Positions 13,700 to 26,759 of a DNA stretch of 64,000 bases are shown piece after piece. The translations under genes were made by a program, and so were the position numbers. The notes under the pieces were generated by a model. The model searched no databases and had not been told where the DNA came from. It worked only from the letters and a program-made list of their open reading frames with translations. The stretch is from Hyposmocoma kahamanoa (taxonomy: Eukaryota; Arthropoda; Insecta; Lepidoptera; Cosmopterigidae): assembly GCF_003589595.1 (NCBI RefSeq), contig NW_020653776.1:208393-272392 (forward strand). The letters are read 5' to 3'. The stretch's first letter is position 1, and each line of letters starts with the position of its first letter.

Positions 13700-16600
13700 C
13701 TAACCAACCAGTAAAATGTTATCTCTATAATCCCTAGAATTCCAACTTATAGATAAGCAGTCATAGCTTCCTCTACGATTGAAATTCTAGGCTGATTAGT
13801 ATCAAATTAAAATACAAATAAAAAAATTAAAGTATTAGATGACTAACAATGTAAGTATAAAACTAACCAATCGTAAATGAGGTTCCCTGGAGTGAACATA
13901 ACTTCACTCTCAAAACTTGCAAAATTCAAGACTATGTCAACAAAACCGACTTTACTCGGGAGTGAAAGCATGTTTCCTAATTAGGGGGAGTTTTTAACCC
14001 TGCACTAGGGGAGTGAAAAGCCCGGCCTAGTTGACCCAGATAGCGTTTCATCTCGTAAGCTCCGACACGACCGTCATTTTCTAGCTGACGGGTTGACGGG
14101 CGACAACTTTGTTTTTTTTAATATGAGTCTTTCGGAATGAGGTTATGTTAAAGGCTCAAAATGGAAAGAAATCAAAAATATAATTTAAGAACTAATTACG
14201 ACAACACAAGGCTTTAATAGGTAATACAAAAGAGGAAAACGTCTTTTGGCATAAGTATTTAAATTTTTTAGGCATACGGTTAGGAGAACGGTTGTAGGAT
14301 GACGACAGTATATCGTACATGGATACGTGTCGCATTTTTTTAGAACATACTATTATTTACACATCAAGCTACACATTGACTGATCTTGTTCTGTCGGTCT
14401 GGAGGCGATATTCGAACAAATGCTTATACACATTTGTTCGAATATCGACTATCGCTTGATGTTTTTTCTTTACGACACGAAGTGACGAGACGAGCAAGTC
14501 TACTACTGCTACAAAAATGCATGTTTATGTGCTGTTGATTGTACACAAATCAGTAAACGGGTCGGGATACGGCATTCCTGGCAACCAATTCTGAATTCAG
14601 ACGGAGCGTCACGACTAAATCACTCTAGTTGGAAAATCAAATCGTGATTCCTTAAATTTTCAATTACCTTATCTCCGCTTATCACTTGCACTCCTCTCCC
14701 ACCCCCTGAAACCGGGACACGAGCGCTCCGGGAATAATAATTTTAGCTTGACGCGCTGGAATGGAAATGAAAAATGTCGCGAGCGACCAAAGCTTTCACC
14801 TGTTACAAGCATGTCATAAATAACTGATGAATAGTCAGATTTATTACTAGGAACAATGGATAACGCCTACTCATAACCGATATGTCATTAGGCGGCATCC
14901 ACTGAACACAAAATATCATCCAATATTCTATTGTATAAAGGGTATTAGACCACTGGGTACTGGTTATAAAATGTGAGCCATGAAAAAGATACGTCATTGT
15001 AGATTGAATTGAGATTGAATGGCTGATGAAAGAACGCGAAATTATAAACTTTTTAGTAGGTGTCGGGTTTGAGTTGACAAGAACAAAAAACATACCGAAT
15101 GTTCAGAATACATAAAAAAACACCGAGCGCAAAAAATGTTACCGCGGCAGACCCATAATCATTGAGCTTTCAATAACAGGTCAAAATAATAATTCTTAAT
15201 TTGAAAAAAAAAAAAAAATTAGAAAAAATTTAAAGTTTGGAATTCCGTTTCATTGTTCTTGTAAAGTTCGTTGTTTCGTATTCTTCGATTGAGCAAAATT
15301 GCCCTTTTAGGGAATGTCCACTTGATCTGTTTGGTGTCGTTTCAAATTTTCCATCAGCCATTTTAGAGGACATTGTTTAAAAACTATCAAATGTTTGTAA
15401 TATGCTTTCATTTAGAAAAGATGCGGGCAAGTAAATTGCACAAATATACCAAGTTTCAAGCCGATAACAATAGTAGATTCTGAAAAAATCGCAGAAACAC
15501 ATAGACAGACACTAAAGTTTCACCACATAGTTTTCATTTTTACCGTTTAAGTTCAGAACCATTAAACGTGCCACACGCGATGTAATTGGTCGGTACACGA
15601 AAATGTAGCGCGCTATTAGCAACGCTAATCATACAGCAACCAAAACATCAATGATTGCTATTACCAACATTTTTGCTTAACTCTTTCCGACAAAAAATAC
15701 TCTGAAGCGTTGAACTCGTAACGAACAGGCACAATAACATCCACGTGCAAAATGTAACTGACCTGTGCCCTATGTTCCCAAATCGAATAATAGCTATAAT
15801 TTTGCGGTTGCGTCAAGAGAACACTGCGTCCTTTTGTGATTAGTGAAAAATCTTGCATGTACGAAAAAGATGGAACTTAAATATAAAGCCCTAGACGTCT
15901 CGGTTCTTCAAAGGCGGTAGATCATTGAACTTTACACGTGCCAACATTTTCGACTGTTTTGAAGTCTCGGTAGAGGACATTTTAGAGACTACGTGACAAA
16001 AGGATGAATTGGGTTTCCTGGGATGGGATTATTCTTGGATTATTTGACACAAAAGGCTTAAAACTTTACCAGGATAAAAGGACTTTGCGAGCACGACATA
16101 CCACATTTACATTTATATAAAAAAAATGAATATAAACTATGGGTTTTTGAATATTTTTCAAAAGGTTTTTCAATTGTATAATGCTGTCAAAGATCAGAGA
16201 TCTTGTGAGGATTTTCCTGCTTGGTATTCAAAGCAGGAAAACATTCGATTATTTGTTATCATCTAGTTGCCTGTAATGTAACGTCTTATGTATGAAAAAC
16301 AGATGTTATTGAATTTCTGCAGTCCCAAGATTTTGTTATCGGCTTTATTTTTATAACCCTCTAGATGTTATTACTGCCTTCGTAGAAGTGCTACTTGCTT
16401 TGTTATGACATGAACTGTTAAAAAGCGAATTACGTCTACCGTCTTGTAATTCAGAGCTGTTGAATAAAACATTTAATAATGTAATGTAACCTCAGTGGAA
16501 CAAGTCGACCAAATTTGTGGAACACGTCGACTGTTGCTAAGCAAAAAAGTATAATTTCTTGAGTGGTTATTCATATTCATCCCCATTTATGGATCTGTAT

Positions 16601-17395
16601 TATTAAAAAACGATATTCCTCTTTAAATTGTTATTTTTCCATTTTTATTAAACATTCTCATATGATCCTTGTCATCTTAGTTCGTTTTAATATTATTTAT
16701 TGTTTTCATTACAGTTACCTCAAAAATCAAATGTCAAAATAGGGGTCAATCGGCAACCGAGTCAAACCAAAATTAATAAGTAGAAATAAATTTCTCCAAT
16801 ATAGTGCCTTCTTAGTTCATGCGAAATAGAATGTTTGTATCTCTATTTATAACCAGTGATGGGTGTTATGTCGTTGAAGCCATAAACTCTTGTGTTTGTG
16901 GCAACCTTAGAGGATAGAAACGAAGGTGGTAACGCAATGTCATAATGACGGATGACATGATCCAGATGAGGTATTCCATGTTTGAACTATGTCATTTTTG
17001 TGATAGCTATGTTTGGTGGACGTTGGTACAGGCATTTACAGATTTTTGTTAGAGCATATCGAGAGTCGCGAAACTTTTGATTAGTGTAGCTCAGTGCAGT
17101 ACCCATTTTAAATTAACACATCGCCGGTGTTTTGTAGAAAGATCGAAAGCGCCATTTCGAAACATTTTTCATGGCAAACTAAAGCATGTTTTAGTTTTGG
17201 TAACCTATCACGAACTAGAATTTTTTTTTTCCGAAAAAACGTTTGTTCGAATTTTCATTACACCGAAAACTGAATTATAACGAAACCGTTGTTCTTTCAA
17301 GATATGTTGGATATTTATCGTAAAGACACACTTAGGTTCGGGTAGGTTATGTTAAGTTAGGTATAAGAGAAAAGACCGCAGCGCGTCATAACGGT
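13700..17395. other. Non-coding stretch, no gene recognised
   Basis: No supported exons. It contains a perfect hairpin at 14406-14447 (separate entry) and an 11-bp-stem hairpin near 16214-16243 (TTTTCCTGCTT / AAGCAGGAAAA). Positions 13880-14030 contain repeated GGAGTGAA / ACTTCACTC motifs suggestive of an old inverted-repeat element, not resolved further. Confidence 0.45.
14406..14447. repeat. Perfect 17-bp inverted repeat (hairpin)
   Basis: Arm CGATATTCGAACAAATG at 14406-14422 and its exact reverse complement at 14431-14447 are separated by an 8-nt loop. No poly-T terminator or MITE-like flank is apparent. Confidence 0.9.
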
Positions 17396-17399
17396 CAGG

Positions 17400-18380
17400 G
17401 TGTCGACAGCATATCGCACCACCTCTTACGAGGCGGCATGCGTCATGCCAGGTACCCTACCATGGGATCTGGACGCGGAGGGGCTGTCAGTTATCTAATG
17501 GCGGTGGGCAGAGCTGAGGGCCGAAGGGGAGGAGCCACTTCTGGAGCACATTAATCGATGGCGGATAAACATCTGACGGGCCTTGTTCCGGAAGTGACAA
17601 CAGAGGCTGTAGGAGCCGAGATCTGGCCACTGGACCATCGGAGCGATTCGACCAGTCCTGGCAGAATGGGCGGATCGATCCTGGAGAGGCATCTCCTACC
17701 ACCTTGCGCAGGTTCTGACGGGGCACGGTTGTTTCGGCAAATACCTGTGCAGGGTGGGACGGGAACCGACGACCGTATGCCATCAGTGTGGCTGCGAGCG
17801 AAGACACGGCATGTCCGGCGTTCGACGAGCAGCGGTCAACCCTGACCGCAGTGGTGGGGCATGACCTATCCCTCCTACCATGACAGTGGTGCGAGTCATG
17901 GTCGGCCGCGAGAGGGCGTGGAATGCGGCCTCCTTATGCACCGATGCTTTGTCGCGGAAAGAGGCGGCGGAGCGGGAGCGAGAGGAAGACCCTTCCTCTC
18001 ATCCTATGCGTCGCAAACGTTTAGGACGCAGGCGGCTGGCTTATGCCCGCCAACTGCCGCCCTGACAGTGAACCCTGAGTGGCAAAACGGGGGCTTTGTC
18101 ACTCACGGGGCAAGGGTTCACCGGCTGGTTGGCACGCCAAGTATTCCCGGCATACCACTAACGACGGTGTGGGGACGGTAAAGTCTCCCAGAAGTGGGTC
18201 CGCAGTCGCGGACAACTGCAGGCAGGGCCGTGTGTCGTAAACCACGTGACCACAGCCCCGTTCCATGCGGAGTGTGGGATTACCCGGGGTTTTTAGTAAG
18301 TAGGAGTCTCACATAACCACCGCGCCTCCCCGGTACGTGGTGGTATCCATGACGGATTTTCCCCCGGAAAGAAAAAAAAA
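17400..18380 (+). mobile_element. R1-clade LINE, 5'-truncated 3' end
   Basis: A GC-rich block about 1 kb long encodes, across three shifting frames, the C-terminal part of an R1-type retrotransposon polyprotein. Legible segments include AYRTTSYEAACVMPG and PWDLDAE near 17410-17480, and a cysteine/histidine cluster near 17710-17800 (HGCFGKYLCRVGRE, VCHQCGCE). Further on are CPAFDEQR with VVGHDLSLP, and RERAWNAASLC at 17900-17950 with a glutamate/arginine-rich tail. It ends in a 3' UTR and a short A-run at 18370-18380, as expected for target-primed integration. Stops and frameshifts make it dead. R1 normally sits in 28S rDNA; no rDNA is visible here, so this is a relative or a stray copy. Confidence 0.88.
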
Positions 18381-18471
18381 CATTTTCCTCTCAAAATTAC
18401 TTTCAAGGTTATGAAAATTGGTGCAAACGTTATTTCTGGAAAATGTCATGTCAGACTACTGACAGGTAACC

Positions 18472-18609
18472 TTTAGTTTTTTACGACTGTTTTTAAAATA
18501 TTCACGTCCTGTTTTAAACACAATTTTCTAAATTTAAACTTAAATAAAACCAAAATTTAACTGTAAAACAGGACAAAAATATTTTAAAAACAGTCGCGAA
18601 AAACTAAAA
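18472..18609. mobile_element. Fold-back MITE
   Basis: Two arms of about 45 bp form an imperfect inverted repeat (left contains ACGACTGTTTTTAAAATATT, right contains AATATTTTAAAAACAGTCG) around a 50-bp AT-rich centre. There is no coding capacity. No clear target duplication was identified. Confidence 0.8.
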
Positions 18610-18614
18610 CATAT

Positions 18615-19540
18615 TCCTGAAAAATTTTTCGAAATGGCCCTTTCGCCCCTTCTACAAAACATCGATGATATAACAGACTTGGAATTTCATAATAAACTTA
18701 ATGGAAAAAAAAAAAAGAAAACCTTTACAATTTGCATGGAACGTAAATTTTTAACGAGTGAGGCTGTAAAAAATCACTAATTAAAAAAGAGCACTAATTA
18801 AGTGAAATAAAAAACCCAAGGTGCCGGTATTATTAAAAAAAACTATAAATTATATGGCATATGATAAAATTTTAGGTGAAGTTAATGGCCGTTCTATGTA
18901 ATGATTCACTTATGTATAAGTGAATGACTTCTTCCGTAGCGTGATTTGCGTGCACGATATTACATTCAGCTGGTCTACAATTATTTCTAAAAATATTTAA
19001 ATTAATAAGAAGTAGGTAAAGTAAATAGATTTAACTTATCATAACCTATTCACCACTTTATGATTATACTTTGTAGATTTAGGCGTTTTCTTGAATAAAG
19101 CAACTTTAAAAACTTAAAATTCCCAATCGTATTTTCCAAGCTTTTGTTTCGCCATTGCAAGACATTTTTTAGATTTAAAAAGTAGATACTTTAACTCTAT
19201 TTTCTGTTAGGTAATGAAACTATTTTTCCGGATTTAAATCGCGTAAATTTGTTTTTTGTTTGTTTGAAAAAATTAAAATTGCGAAAAATAGTTTCATTTC
19301 CTATGTGTAAAAATCGCAAAAACCTAAGAACTCTGTTTTCTGTTGTTTGCCATAGACAATAAAAATATTACTTTAAAGAAAAAAAAACAAATAAGTTGAA
19401 AAAATAGTTCTATAGTTTTATTAGTACCTACTATTATATTATTGTTTAATATTATATCAGTATATTTTATAGACATAAACATAAGTATACATAGAGGTAA
19501 CAGGCTGATAAAGCCTCTTAAGCAAGGCAAAACACTGAAT
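18615..19540. other. Non-coding stretch, no gene recognised
   Basis: AT-rich, with several A- and T-runs and no supported exon. Confidence 0.45.
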
Positions 19541-19593
19541 GATATATATCGCACATGACAACTAACATAGTATTTTCTCAAAATGGCTTTAAT

Positions 19594-19597
<4 letters not shown>

Positions 19598-19640
<43 letters not shown>
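19598..19640. repeat. (AT)n microsatellite
   Basis: A pure alternating AT tract inside the MITE at 19546-19784. Confidence 0.95.
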
Positions 19641-19644
<4 letters not shown>

Positions 19645-19696
19645 TTATTATAGCGACAGTATTGCCCTGTTACTTTGAAATTCAATCGTATACAAC

Positions 19697-19738
19697 AACA
19701 ATAATAATAATAATAGTAAAAATAATAATAATAATAAT
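19697..19738. repeat. (AAT)n microsatellite
   Basis: A slightly interrupted AAT trinucleotide array inside the MITE at 19546-19784. Confidence 0.93.
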
Positions 19739-19789
19739 GACGCCATTTTCGAGATAATACTATGTTAGTTGTCACGTGCGATATGTTCT

Positions 19790-20375
19790 CTTTTATAAAC
19801 GGGTAATTAAGTTTTTTTTTTCAAATAAAAATAATCACATTATTCGCAATAAGTCATATTCAATTTTTTTTTAATTTTCAAATTGTGTTTTCTCAATATC
19901 ACAATTTTAAGTTACGACAGTATTTAGTTTCATGTGCGATATATACGCATGTCTCCCACAGGGGTAGGCAGAGGCTGTCACTATTCACTTGTCTTTTTAT
20001 ACATTCGCGGTTGTTTATCATACTCTACTACTCCCTGTATCGGGAGCGGAATAAAAAGTCACAACGTTGTAAAGAACCTGCAACTAATGATAATCGTTTA
20101 TTAAAGTATGTACGTTTCAAAAATAAAACATAAAAAATGCGAAGAGAGTCGGAGGCAATTATATAGCAATCAGAAGCTGCATTAACGTTCCGGGGAGTCT
20201 AATGGAGTTAAAAATTATTTTTATGACGCAACTTATGAGCTTATTGCCATTTCACTAATACAGAAAATACACTCACTGAAACAGTTTTTTTAAGACATGG
20301 TAAATACTACTCGCATTCAAACAGACTAGAGATATGCACATAAATACGTACAAAAACACACACATTTTAATAACA
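19790..20375. other. Non-coding stretch, old repeat debris
   Basis: No gene. The block CATGTCTCCCACAGGGGTAG with GCAGAGGC near 19949-19976 resembles a sequence often seen in lepidopteran interspersed repeats. The family cannot be named from this piece. Confidence 0.4.
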
Positions 20376-20376
20376 T

Positions 20377-20515
20377 AGAGCTCCTTGTGAAAGAGTTCGT
20401 CCAGGGAAGTACTGCCACTGCGTTCCGGTTTTGAAGGTGCTGGTGAAATTACAGGCACATGGGACTTGTCAACTTAATTATGTCTCAGAGTGCCGGGCGC
20501 AGTGGCAGTGTCCCT
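20377..20515 (+). repeat. 'GAAATTACAGG' repeat, copy B (shortened)
   Basis: Same order of landmarks as copy A (GAGCTCCTTGTGAAAGAG, GCGTTCCGG, GGTGAAATTACAGGCAC, GTGCCGGGCGCAGTGGCAG), with the 3' segment lost or replaced by an A/T run. Confidence 0.8.
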
Positions 20516-20519
20516 CATA

Positions 20520-23500
20520 TTATAAAAAAATACACCCACAGACACGCACGCACAAATATATATATATAATATTTCATTAAGAATAAGTATAGTTCTCTGC
20601 ATAATAAGCTCGCATTCAGCTAAAAATCATGTCCGTTTGTGAAACTGCAATAATCGCTATATACATATGACGTAAAATAAAATGTAAACAGAATTTTGAA
20701 TCTATCGAAAATGTTACGTCAAGTCAGAGTACCCTGTTAAGTTAGTACCCGCTAAAACTTGTTACTTATACCAAATTATACCTCATACTGTGCGTAATTA
20801 CCTGACTAATTAACTGTGCCTGTTACTTGAATGAAGATATTAGTAATTTATTTCCCAATCGTTCAATTGCAAAATCATTTCAACGCGGATACCGCGATTG
20901 TAATTTTGGCAATGCCATTTTTTTATTCAATTAATGTCTTTTTTCCAAATAAGTGGTTACATGTAAAAAGATCTAAAATATAATATAACAAACACATTCG
21001 CATACACGTGAAAACACCTGTAATTAATTCATTCATGCGCTAAATATTGTAACAACCATACACAACTAGCATTGTGAGTTAGGATGGAAATATTTGAATG
21101 AAATTTGGCGGGTTAATTCTATTTAACCTTTTTTAAATTCTGAAAGCAACGATTTACCAACCGAGGCTAGTAGTGAACACTTACAGGATGGAAAAAAACA
21201 GAACGAAATTATTTTCTTTTACATGGTACAGTGCGCCACAAAGGTCGTGGAAGGACGGTGTTTACTGTACGTTCGGGAAAAAACAGCACTGAGTTTCGTA
21301 TTACCGTGTCAAATGCATTCCACAAAAGTGGGTGAAGCGGTGATGAAACGAAGTAGGTCAGGAATCACGGATCCTACAAACGACATATCGTGTCTAGCAA
21401 CACTAATGGCTGTAGGTACCGTACAATTGTGACGAAAAATGTGTTTTTTACAACATGGAATACGTAATCGATCTACGTGAATAACATTTTCCCTACATAA
21501 TTGTTTATAACTCCCGCACGTCCTAGAGGGGACTTTATACTTATTGAAACATCGACGCAATCAAACATTCGTAACAAACACCATAAACTTTTCAACGCTT
21601 ATCAAATCCCAGATTTCCCAACAACTTCGCGAACAATTCCGAATGACATAACATTTCCATGTAGTTCATTGCTACAATTACAACGAAACATAGATCCTAT
21701 TGTGTCAAACATTCCCACACTACGAGGTCACTTCACGCTTTAGTTAAATTGCACCGAATTTTTTAAATAGCTAGTGGCAGTGGGTATGATAATTGTGCCA
21801 TATGCTAATTGTTGAACGTGTTTAGCGTAGGTACAAGACTCTATCGTCTTTTCTTTACCAAAGGAAGATTTGCTATAAATCACAAGTGTGGTATAATCAG
21901 GCTTCAGTCTCCTAGCGACAAAGGCGAATTCACCATCTGTATCAACCCTTCTTCGATTTCTAGCGTCTATTCACAGGACGGCATTAGTAACCAAAAGGTA
22001 TTTCACTGTGCACAAGAAACTATCCCATAGTGTATCAGGACATCAAAAATAACATCAAATAAAGATGATTCTCCATTAAGCAATATATGGCCACAGTGCC
22101 AGGCATGCGGCAAATCCGGGCATTTTTAAAATTCCCACCACATCTTTCTACTTTAAAAGGCAGCAATACTTCCCAATTCGACCGAGTATTGAAGTCTCAA
22201 CAGTTATTACGCGGATAAGTGCGGATGGCAACTAATGCGCCGAGGTTGCACCCAGCGTTGGTGTTTTGTATTAATAGCTGGTTAGGCCGCCTAGTAACAA
22301 CCTATTTTATAGATAGACAGGCGGGCGGCAGACCAAGTGCTTTGGTTTTATTAGTGTGCTCTGACGTTTGAATTTTATTGTGCGTCAGAAAATTCATTTT
22401 CTAGACGGTGTTTAACATGTGTTTTGCATTTTGTCAGCACGCATCTTTACCAGACGGTACTAAAAGCAAGTTTTATATGAAATTATGAAAAGATATCAGT
22501 CTTTCTCAGTGTTTTAGATTGCAACTTCACTGTGATCAAAATCACCAAGCGAATATGGCAGACTCTCATGTCTATATAATTACGTTGAAACTTGAAGCTA
22601 ATCTAAACCTTAAGAGAAGGCATTAAACGACCAAATTCAATTCTTCTACAATAAGACGCAAACACTAGCGAGATTTGAAATATATTCTACCACGCAACAA
22701 GCAACCGGTTACGCGGTTCGTTGCACCTTTACAACCATTTGTTTACATTTTATCCAATATAGAATGCGTAATGTACGTGCAATGCAACGATTGACTCGTG
22801 TGCGAAGAATGTGCTCTGAAACGAGTTAAACTCGTTCTGAGTTTTATTGTTGCAAAAAAACATCTGCTTTGACCACTTTGTTGCCGCAAGTGACGTTCCT
22901 GGCTAGATATTAACGAAAACATATCGATACTTTTGAAAACGAATACCATACACTATATAATCCATTTTCAACTTTTAATTTAGAATAATGATGATGTTAT
23001 TGATAAGGGTTATGAATACGAAATATTCCAACAAAATGGTATATTATGCGAACAGAAATAATTTGTCCATAATTCAGTGAACGTGCGCAAATTACAGATT
23101 GTAATCACCATGCTATTCTAACATTCCTAGTGCACTAATTACATTACTGCATGTGTAAAAAATGTTTAACAGCCGATGAAACACCACGTAATTCCCGTCA
23201 GAGAAAGACAATTACATTTTCAATCCGTATAAAATGTTATTGTAACCAAAGCCAGTAGGTCGCAAAAGCAACTCAGCAGAAGTACACTGAAGTGAACGTA
23301 CAGCCCCGCCTGCCTGCCCAGCCAATCGCTGCGCAGGCGCAGACGCCTCACCTTCTAATACTTGGTCAATGTTATTTGTTACTAGTGCTGTTAACTATCG
23401 ACTGAATTTATTTTGTTCACATCAACTTTTTTTAACTGGTAAATTTATCGAATTTTTATGTTCTTGCGATCGTTACACACAAGAAACGAAACTAGTTTTT

Positions 23501-24050
23501 CCTGGAACTTAACCGCGTTTCTTTTTTCAAACAAACCAACGTTTCGGACCCTTTACAGGTCCCATGATCACTGACTGATATGTTTATCTACATAAGATGC
23601 ATTTGTTAGGGTAAAGCGTTATTTATACTAGAATTGAAATTGCCCGTGTTACATAAAAGGACAAAATCGTACCAAAAAGTTCGGAGATTACTTCATGCAA
23701 TATTAATTAACCCTTATCAAAACCGACAGATATTACTAGTAATTCACAACGTTAACAAGATAGGTAACGAATATGGTACTTATCAATAATACAACAATAA
23801 ATGTTCGACAACCGATAACGTCGGCATCTCTACGAAGCAGGTAGTACCATAGTAACCTACCGCAAACGTAGAGTGCGAAATATATGCAGGTGAAAATATT
23901 ATTGTTTAGTCTTTGATTTTGATGATCTTGCGATGCGAATTGTAAACAATTCTTTCGAATAAAAGCGTTCACAGAATGTTCTTACCGTAAATATTAAAAC
24001 ATTTGGTAAATATCATGAATGGCGGTGCATTAGAAATAAAAAGGGTTTAG
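20520..24050. other. Non-coding stretch, no gene recognised
   Basis: No supported exons. Open frames at 21223-22030 are under 85 codons, overlap on both strands and show no domain. One dispersed repeat lies at 23529-23567. Confidence 0.45.
23529..23567 (+). repeat. 'CCAACGTTTCGG' dispersed repeat, copy 1
   Basis: The block AACAAACCAACGTTTCGG followed by ACCCTTTACAGGTCCCATG is nearly identical to 28012-28050. Weaker similarity extends about 60 bp upstream (GATCGTTACACAC... versus GATTGTTACACAT...). Confidence 0.75.
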
Positions 24051-24052
24051 TA

Positions 24053-24345
24053 GCAGTACAAGCAATAGAGTTCCTTGTGAAAGAATTCGTCCAGGGTAGT
24101 ACTGCCACCTTACCTATTTCTGCCGCCAAGCAGTAATGTGAGTATTAAACAACGTTCCGTTTTTGAAAGGTTTGGGTCCTGGTGAAATTACAGGACAATG
24201 GGACTTGTCAACTTGTGTCTCAGGACGACGGGCGCAATGGCAGTGCACCTCAGATCTTTGCGATTTAAAGCTCTAATTAGCACTGCAACTGCCATAGACA
24301 GGCGTGTCGCTTAGTATAAGCCTCGTTCGTCGTCTTGTTATGATA
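24053..24345 (+). repeat. 'GAAATTACAGG' repeat, copy C (most complete)
   Basis: The longest of four related copies, about 290 bp. It carries an extra CCACCTTACCTATTTCTGCC segment that copies A and B lack, and the 3' part CAGATCTTTGCGATTTAAAG ... CATAGACAGGCGTGTCGC. It serves as the reference for the family in this window. Confidence 0.82.
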
Positions 24346-24349
24346 CCAA

Positions 24350-26530
24350 GTTCAGAAAAGTTATTTTCCCAAATAGTCCTTCGTATCTAGCGTCATCAGA
24401 TTATTTTTACTTGGTACCTTTAGAAAATGATGATTTAAGCTGGCGATTTTCACAATGACCTAGTAATATAAACGTAAGAACAAAATAGATTTCTTTTATA
24501 TAATGTACAAAACAATGAAGAACAAATAAAAGAATATAGCGAAAGAATCTAGAAAGAAACATTATTATTGGTCTACAAAACTTTCTCTTATCTTTCGTTT
24601 GCACCTTACGATGGAACAGAAATTCATCAATGGACTGTGATAAATCGATTTCTCATCTTTGGTCTCGGAGCTTAACTACTGTAAGCTGGGAACTTACCGT
24701 AATTAAGCTCCCAACCTACACCTTTCATTACAGCTATTCGTTTACAAGTACAAGATTTTCTTCACACGTTGCGAAATTGCCCCTAGCCTATCTGTCATCA
24801 ACCCTGGAGCCACAGAGTGTCGGTTCAGAGAACTCCAAGTGGTTATTACGTATCATTGGCTTGAGCCGACGCGTTGCGCACTTAAGCCATCAATCGCCCG
24901 TTGCTTCCCAGAACTGCGCGTACTAATGATTATGCCCTAGAAGATGCCTTGGTAACTAGTATTTAATGCTACGGTCGTTCGGTCTGACTTTTGGATAAGA
25001 ACAGCCTCGCAACAAGGCATAAATAACATCAGGAAGATCGATCTAGGGCTAGCAGCAACAATTACAAATGTATCGCCAGAAGCAATAAAATTAACGACTG
25101 CAATGGCGGAAATGCACTGTAGGCGTTAGACAAGAAAGACCAATTTGGGAAAACAACTTTTCTAAATTGCTTCTGGTCTAGATGTTTTGGGTAGTGACCC
25201 GGAATGAATTCCATTGCTGCAGTACTAATTACAGGACATTCTCTAATTTAAGAGCAAGTAATTTGTGTGCTTATCTGGGCACATTGTTTTCTTATTATCA
25301 TGAATAAGTTTCCGGGCTGCTTAAGTCCAATTAACTTATAGAAAAACTTGTAAGTCGCTTTACACTTAAGAACTACTCGAACAACTTTGTCTAAAGTCTT
25401 TGCAAAGTCCTATCCAACACCGCTCCCATTCCAAACGACGCTAGCAAGCAAACTAAACAATAATAACCATGTATGGCCAAGATAGTCATCGCTCGATGTG
25501 TCTTGGAACTAGGATGCGAGCAAACGGTCCGAATAGCCCGGACAGATGGCGATGCCGTGATAAGATACCTAGAGACAGTTTAAACTTATGTCGAAGACGT
25601 GAAAAATAGGTTGGAGGCATTGTAAAGACGAATAGTTGCTAGTTGAAAGTACGTCTTGGTTATCATAAAAACAAAGAATATTGTGTTATTTTAACATGCA
25701 ATAGGAAGTAAGTGAATGTATTTCGTTGAATTCTAGAATTGATTTATAGACAGCCATCAAAATAAAAATTAACATTTTATCTAAAGGATGCTGGACAGTT
25801 CCATCTTTCCAGTGTCAAAATCTACAATTAACTCGACTAAGACCTTCAAGAATTTAGTCGTACAACTATGAGAAATGTGAAAAACGGTCAGAGCTAACTT
25901 ATGGTTAGTCGAGCAGCAGTAGCTACATTGAGCATTCCGGCTATATTATTACGGCTGGGAAGTAATGCGCATGCGTTTACGAGCGGTTGTCATGGACGCC
26001 TAATTGCAGCTGTGCCTGGGCACTTTTTGTAGCGTCTGCAAATTGTATTTTTCATAGTATTAACGCCGTAAACGCTATGATGTGCATATACTACTCCAAA
26101 AAGTACAAAAGATAATAGACTATCTGTGCATTAACAGAGGATTATATTCAAGTTAAGCAAATGATAATGATATATATCGAGTACAGATACTTGTCTGCTT
26201 TTCATATTGTTTTACGATATATGGAAATAAACGACAAAACTTAGGAGGATAAATTTCCAGAAAGAGTCTCATGTCGAACCCACGGGAGAAAAAACGCCGT
26301 ATTCATTGTTATGTAGTTGAACCTCTGAACACCAAGTGCTGATATAGTTGAAATGATGTTGCTGTCGTTCCCTATAAATGAACTCTAATCCCTTTTTAAG
26401 CGACATCTGAGTCAGTTTAGTTCACTGCACTTAAAATTGCCAAGCGTGAAACCTAATTCCGATCCTGGTTTCTTAACATCCTTAACATTTCAAGTTTTCA
26501 CGTCTTTGGTAAGATACTACTATACACGGC
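24350..26530. other. Non-coding stretch, no gene recognised
   Basis: No exon or nameable repeat. A small inverted repeat around AGCTGGGAACTTACCG / AAGCTCCCAACC lies near 24683-24715. Confidence 0.45.
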
Positions 26531-26536
26531 TATATA

Positions 26537-26695
26537 CGGCCTCCGTGGTCGAGTGGCTTGCATACCGTTTTCATGGTGTCGCCTATCTGAGGTCCCGGGT
26601 TCGATCCCCGGCCGGGTCAGTGTAGAAATTAACTTTTCTATATTGTCTCGAGTCTGGGTGTTTGTGGTACCGTCGTTGTTCCCGATTTCCATATC
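26537..26695 (+). mobile_element. tRNA-derived SINE
   Basis: It begins GGCCTCCGTGGTCGAGTGGC (an A-box-like internal promoter) and carries GGTTCGATCCCCGG (B box) 60 nt later. It continues into a non-tRNA body (TTGTCTCGAGTCTGGGTGTT). The tRNA-like part does not pair into a proper acceptor stem, so it is a SINE head and not a tRNA gene. RNA polymerase III transcription would be expected if it is intact. Confidence 0.85.
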
Positions 26696-26759
26696 ACAAG
26701 TGCTTCAGGTACTTACTTTGAAATCAGAATATTTATTTGTTTATTATTATTATTAATTA

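Larger units (their letters stand above)
19546..19784. mobile_element. MITE with microsatellite core
   Basis: Left arm 19546-19587 (ATATCGCACATGACAACTAA onward) and right arm 19742-19784 are inverted copies of 42-43 bp with only a few mismatches and one indel. Between them lie an (AT)n tract at about 19598-19640 and an (AAT)n tract at about 19697-19738. A third degenerate terminus-like sequence (TTTCATGTGCGATATAT) occurs near 19927-19943. It is non-coding. Confidence 0.82.

Noticed and set aside
14406..14447. microRNA precursor
   Set aside because: The stem is only 17 bp with an 8-nt loop, shorter than a pre-miRNA, and no flanking pairing was seen.
17487..18181. Several 60-106-codon ORFs as separate genes
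   Set aside because: They are frame fragments, and antisense shadows, of a single decayed R1-clade LINE.
26537..26620. Possible functional tRNA gene
   Set aside because: A and B boxes are present, but the acceptor stem does not pair and the sequence runs into a SINE body.
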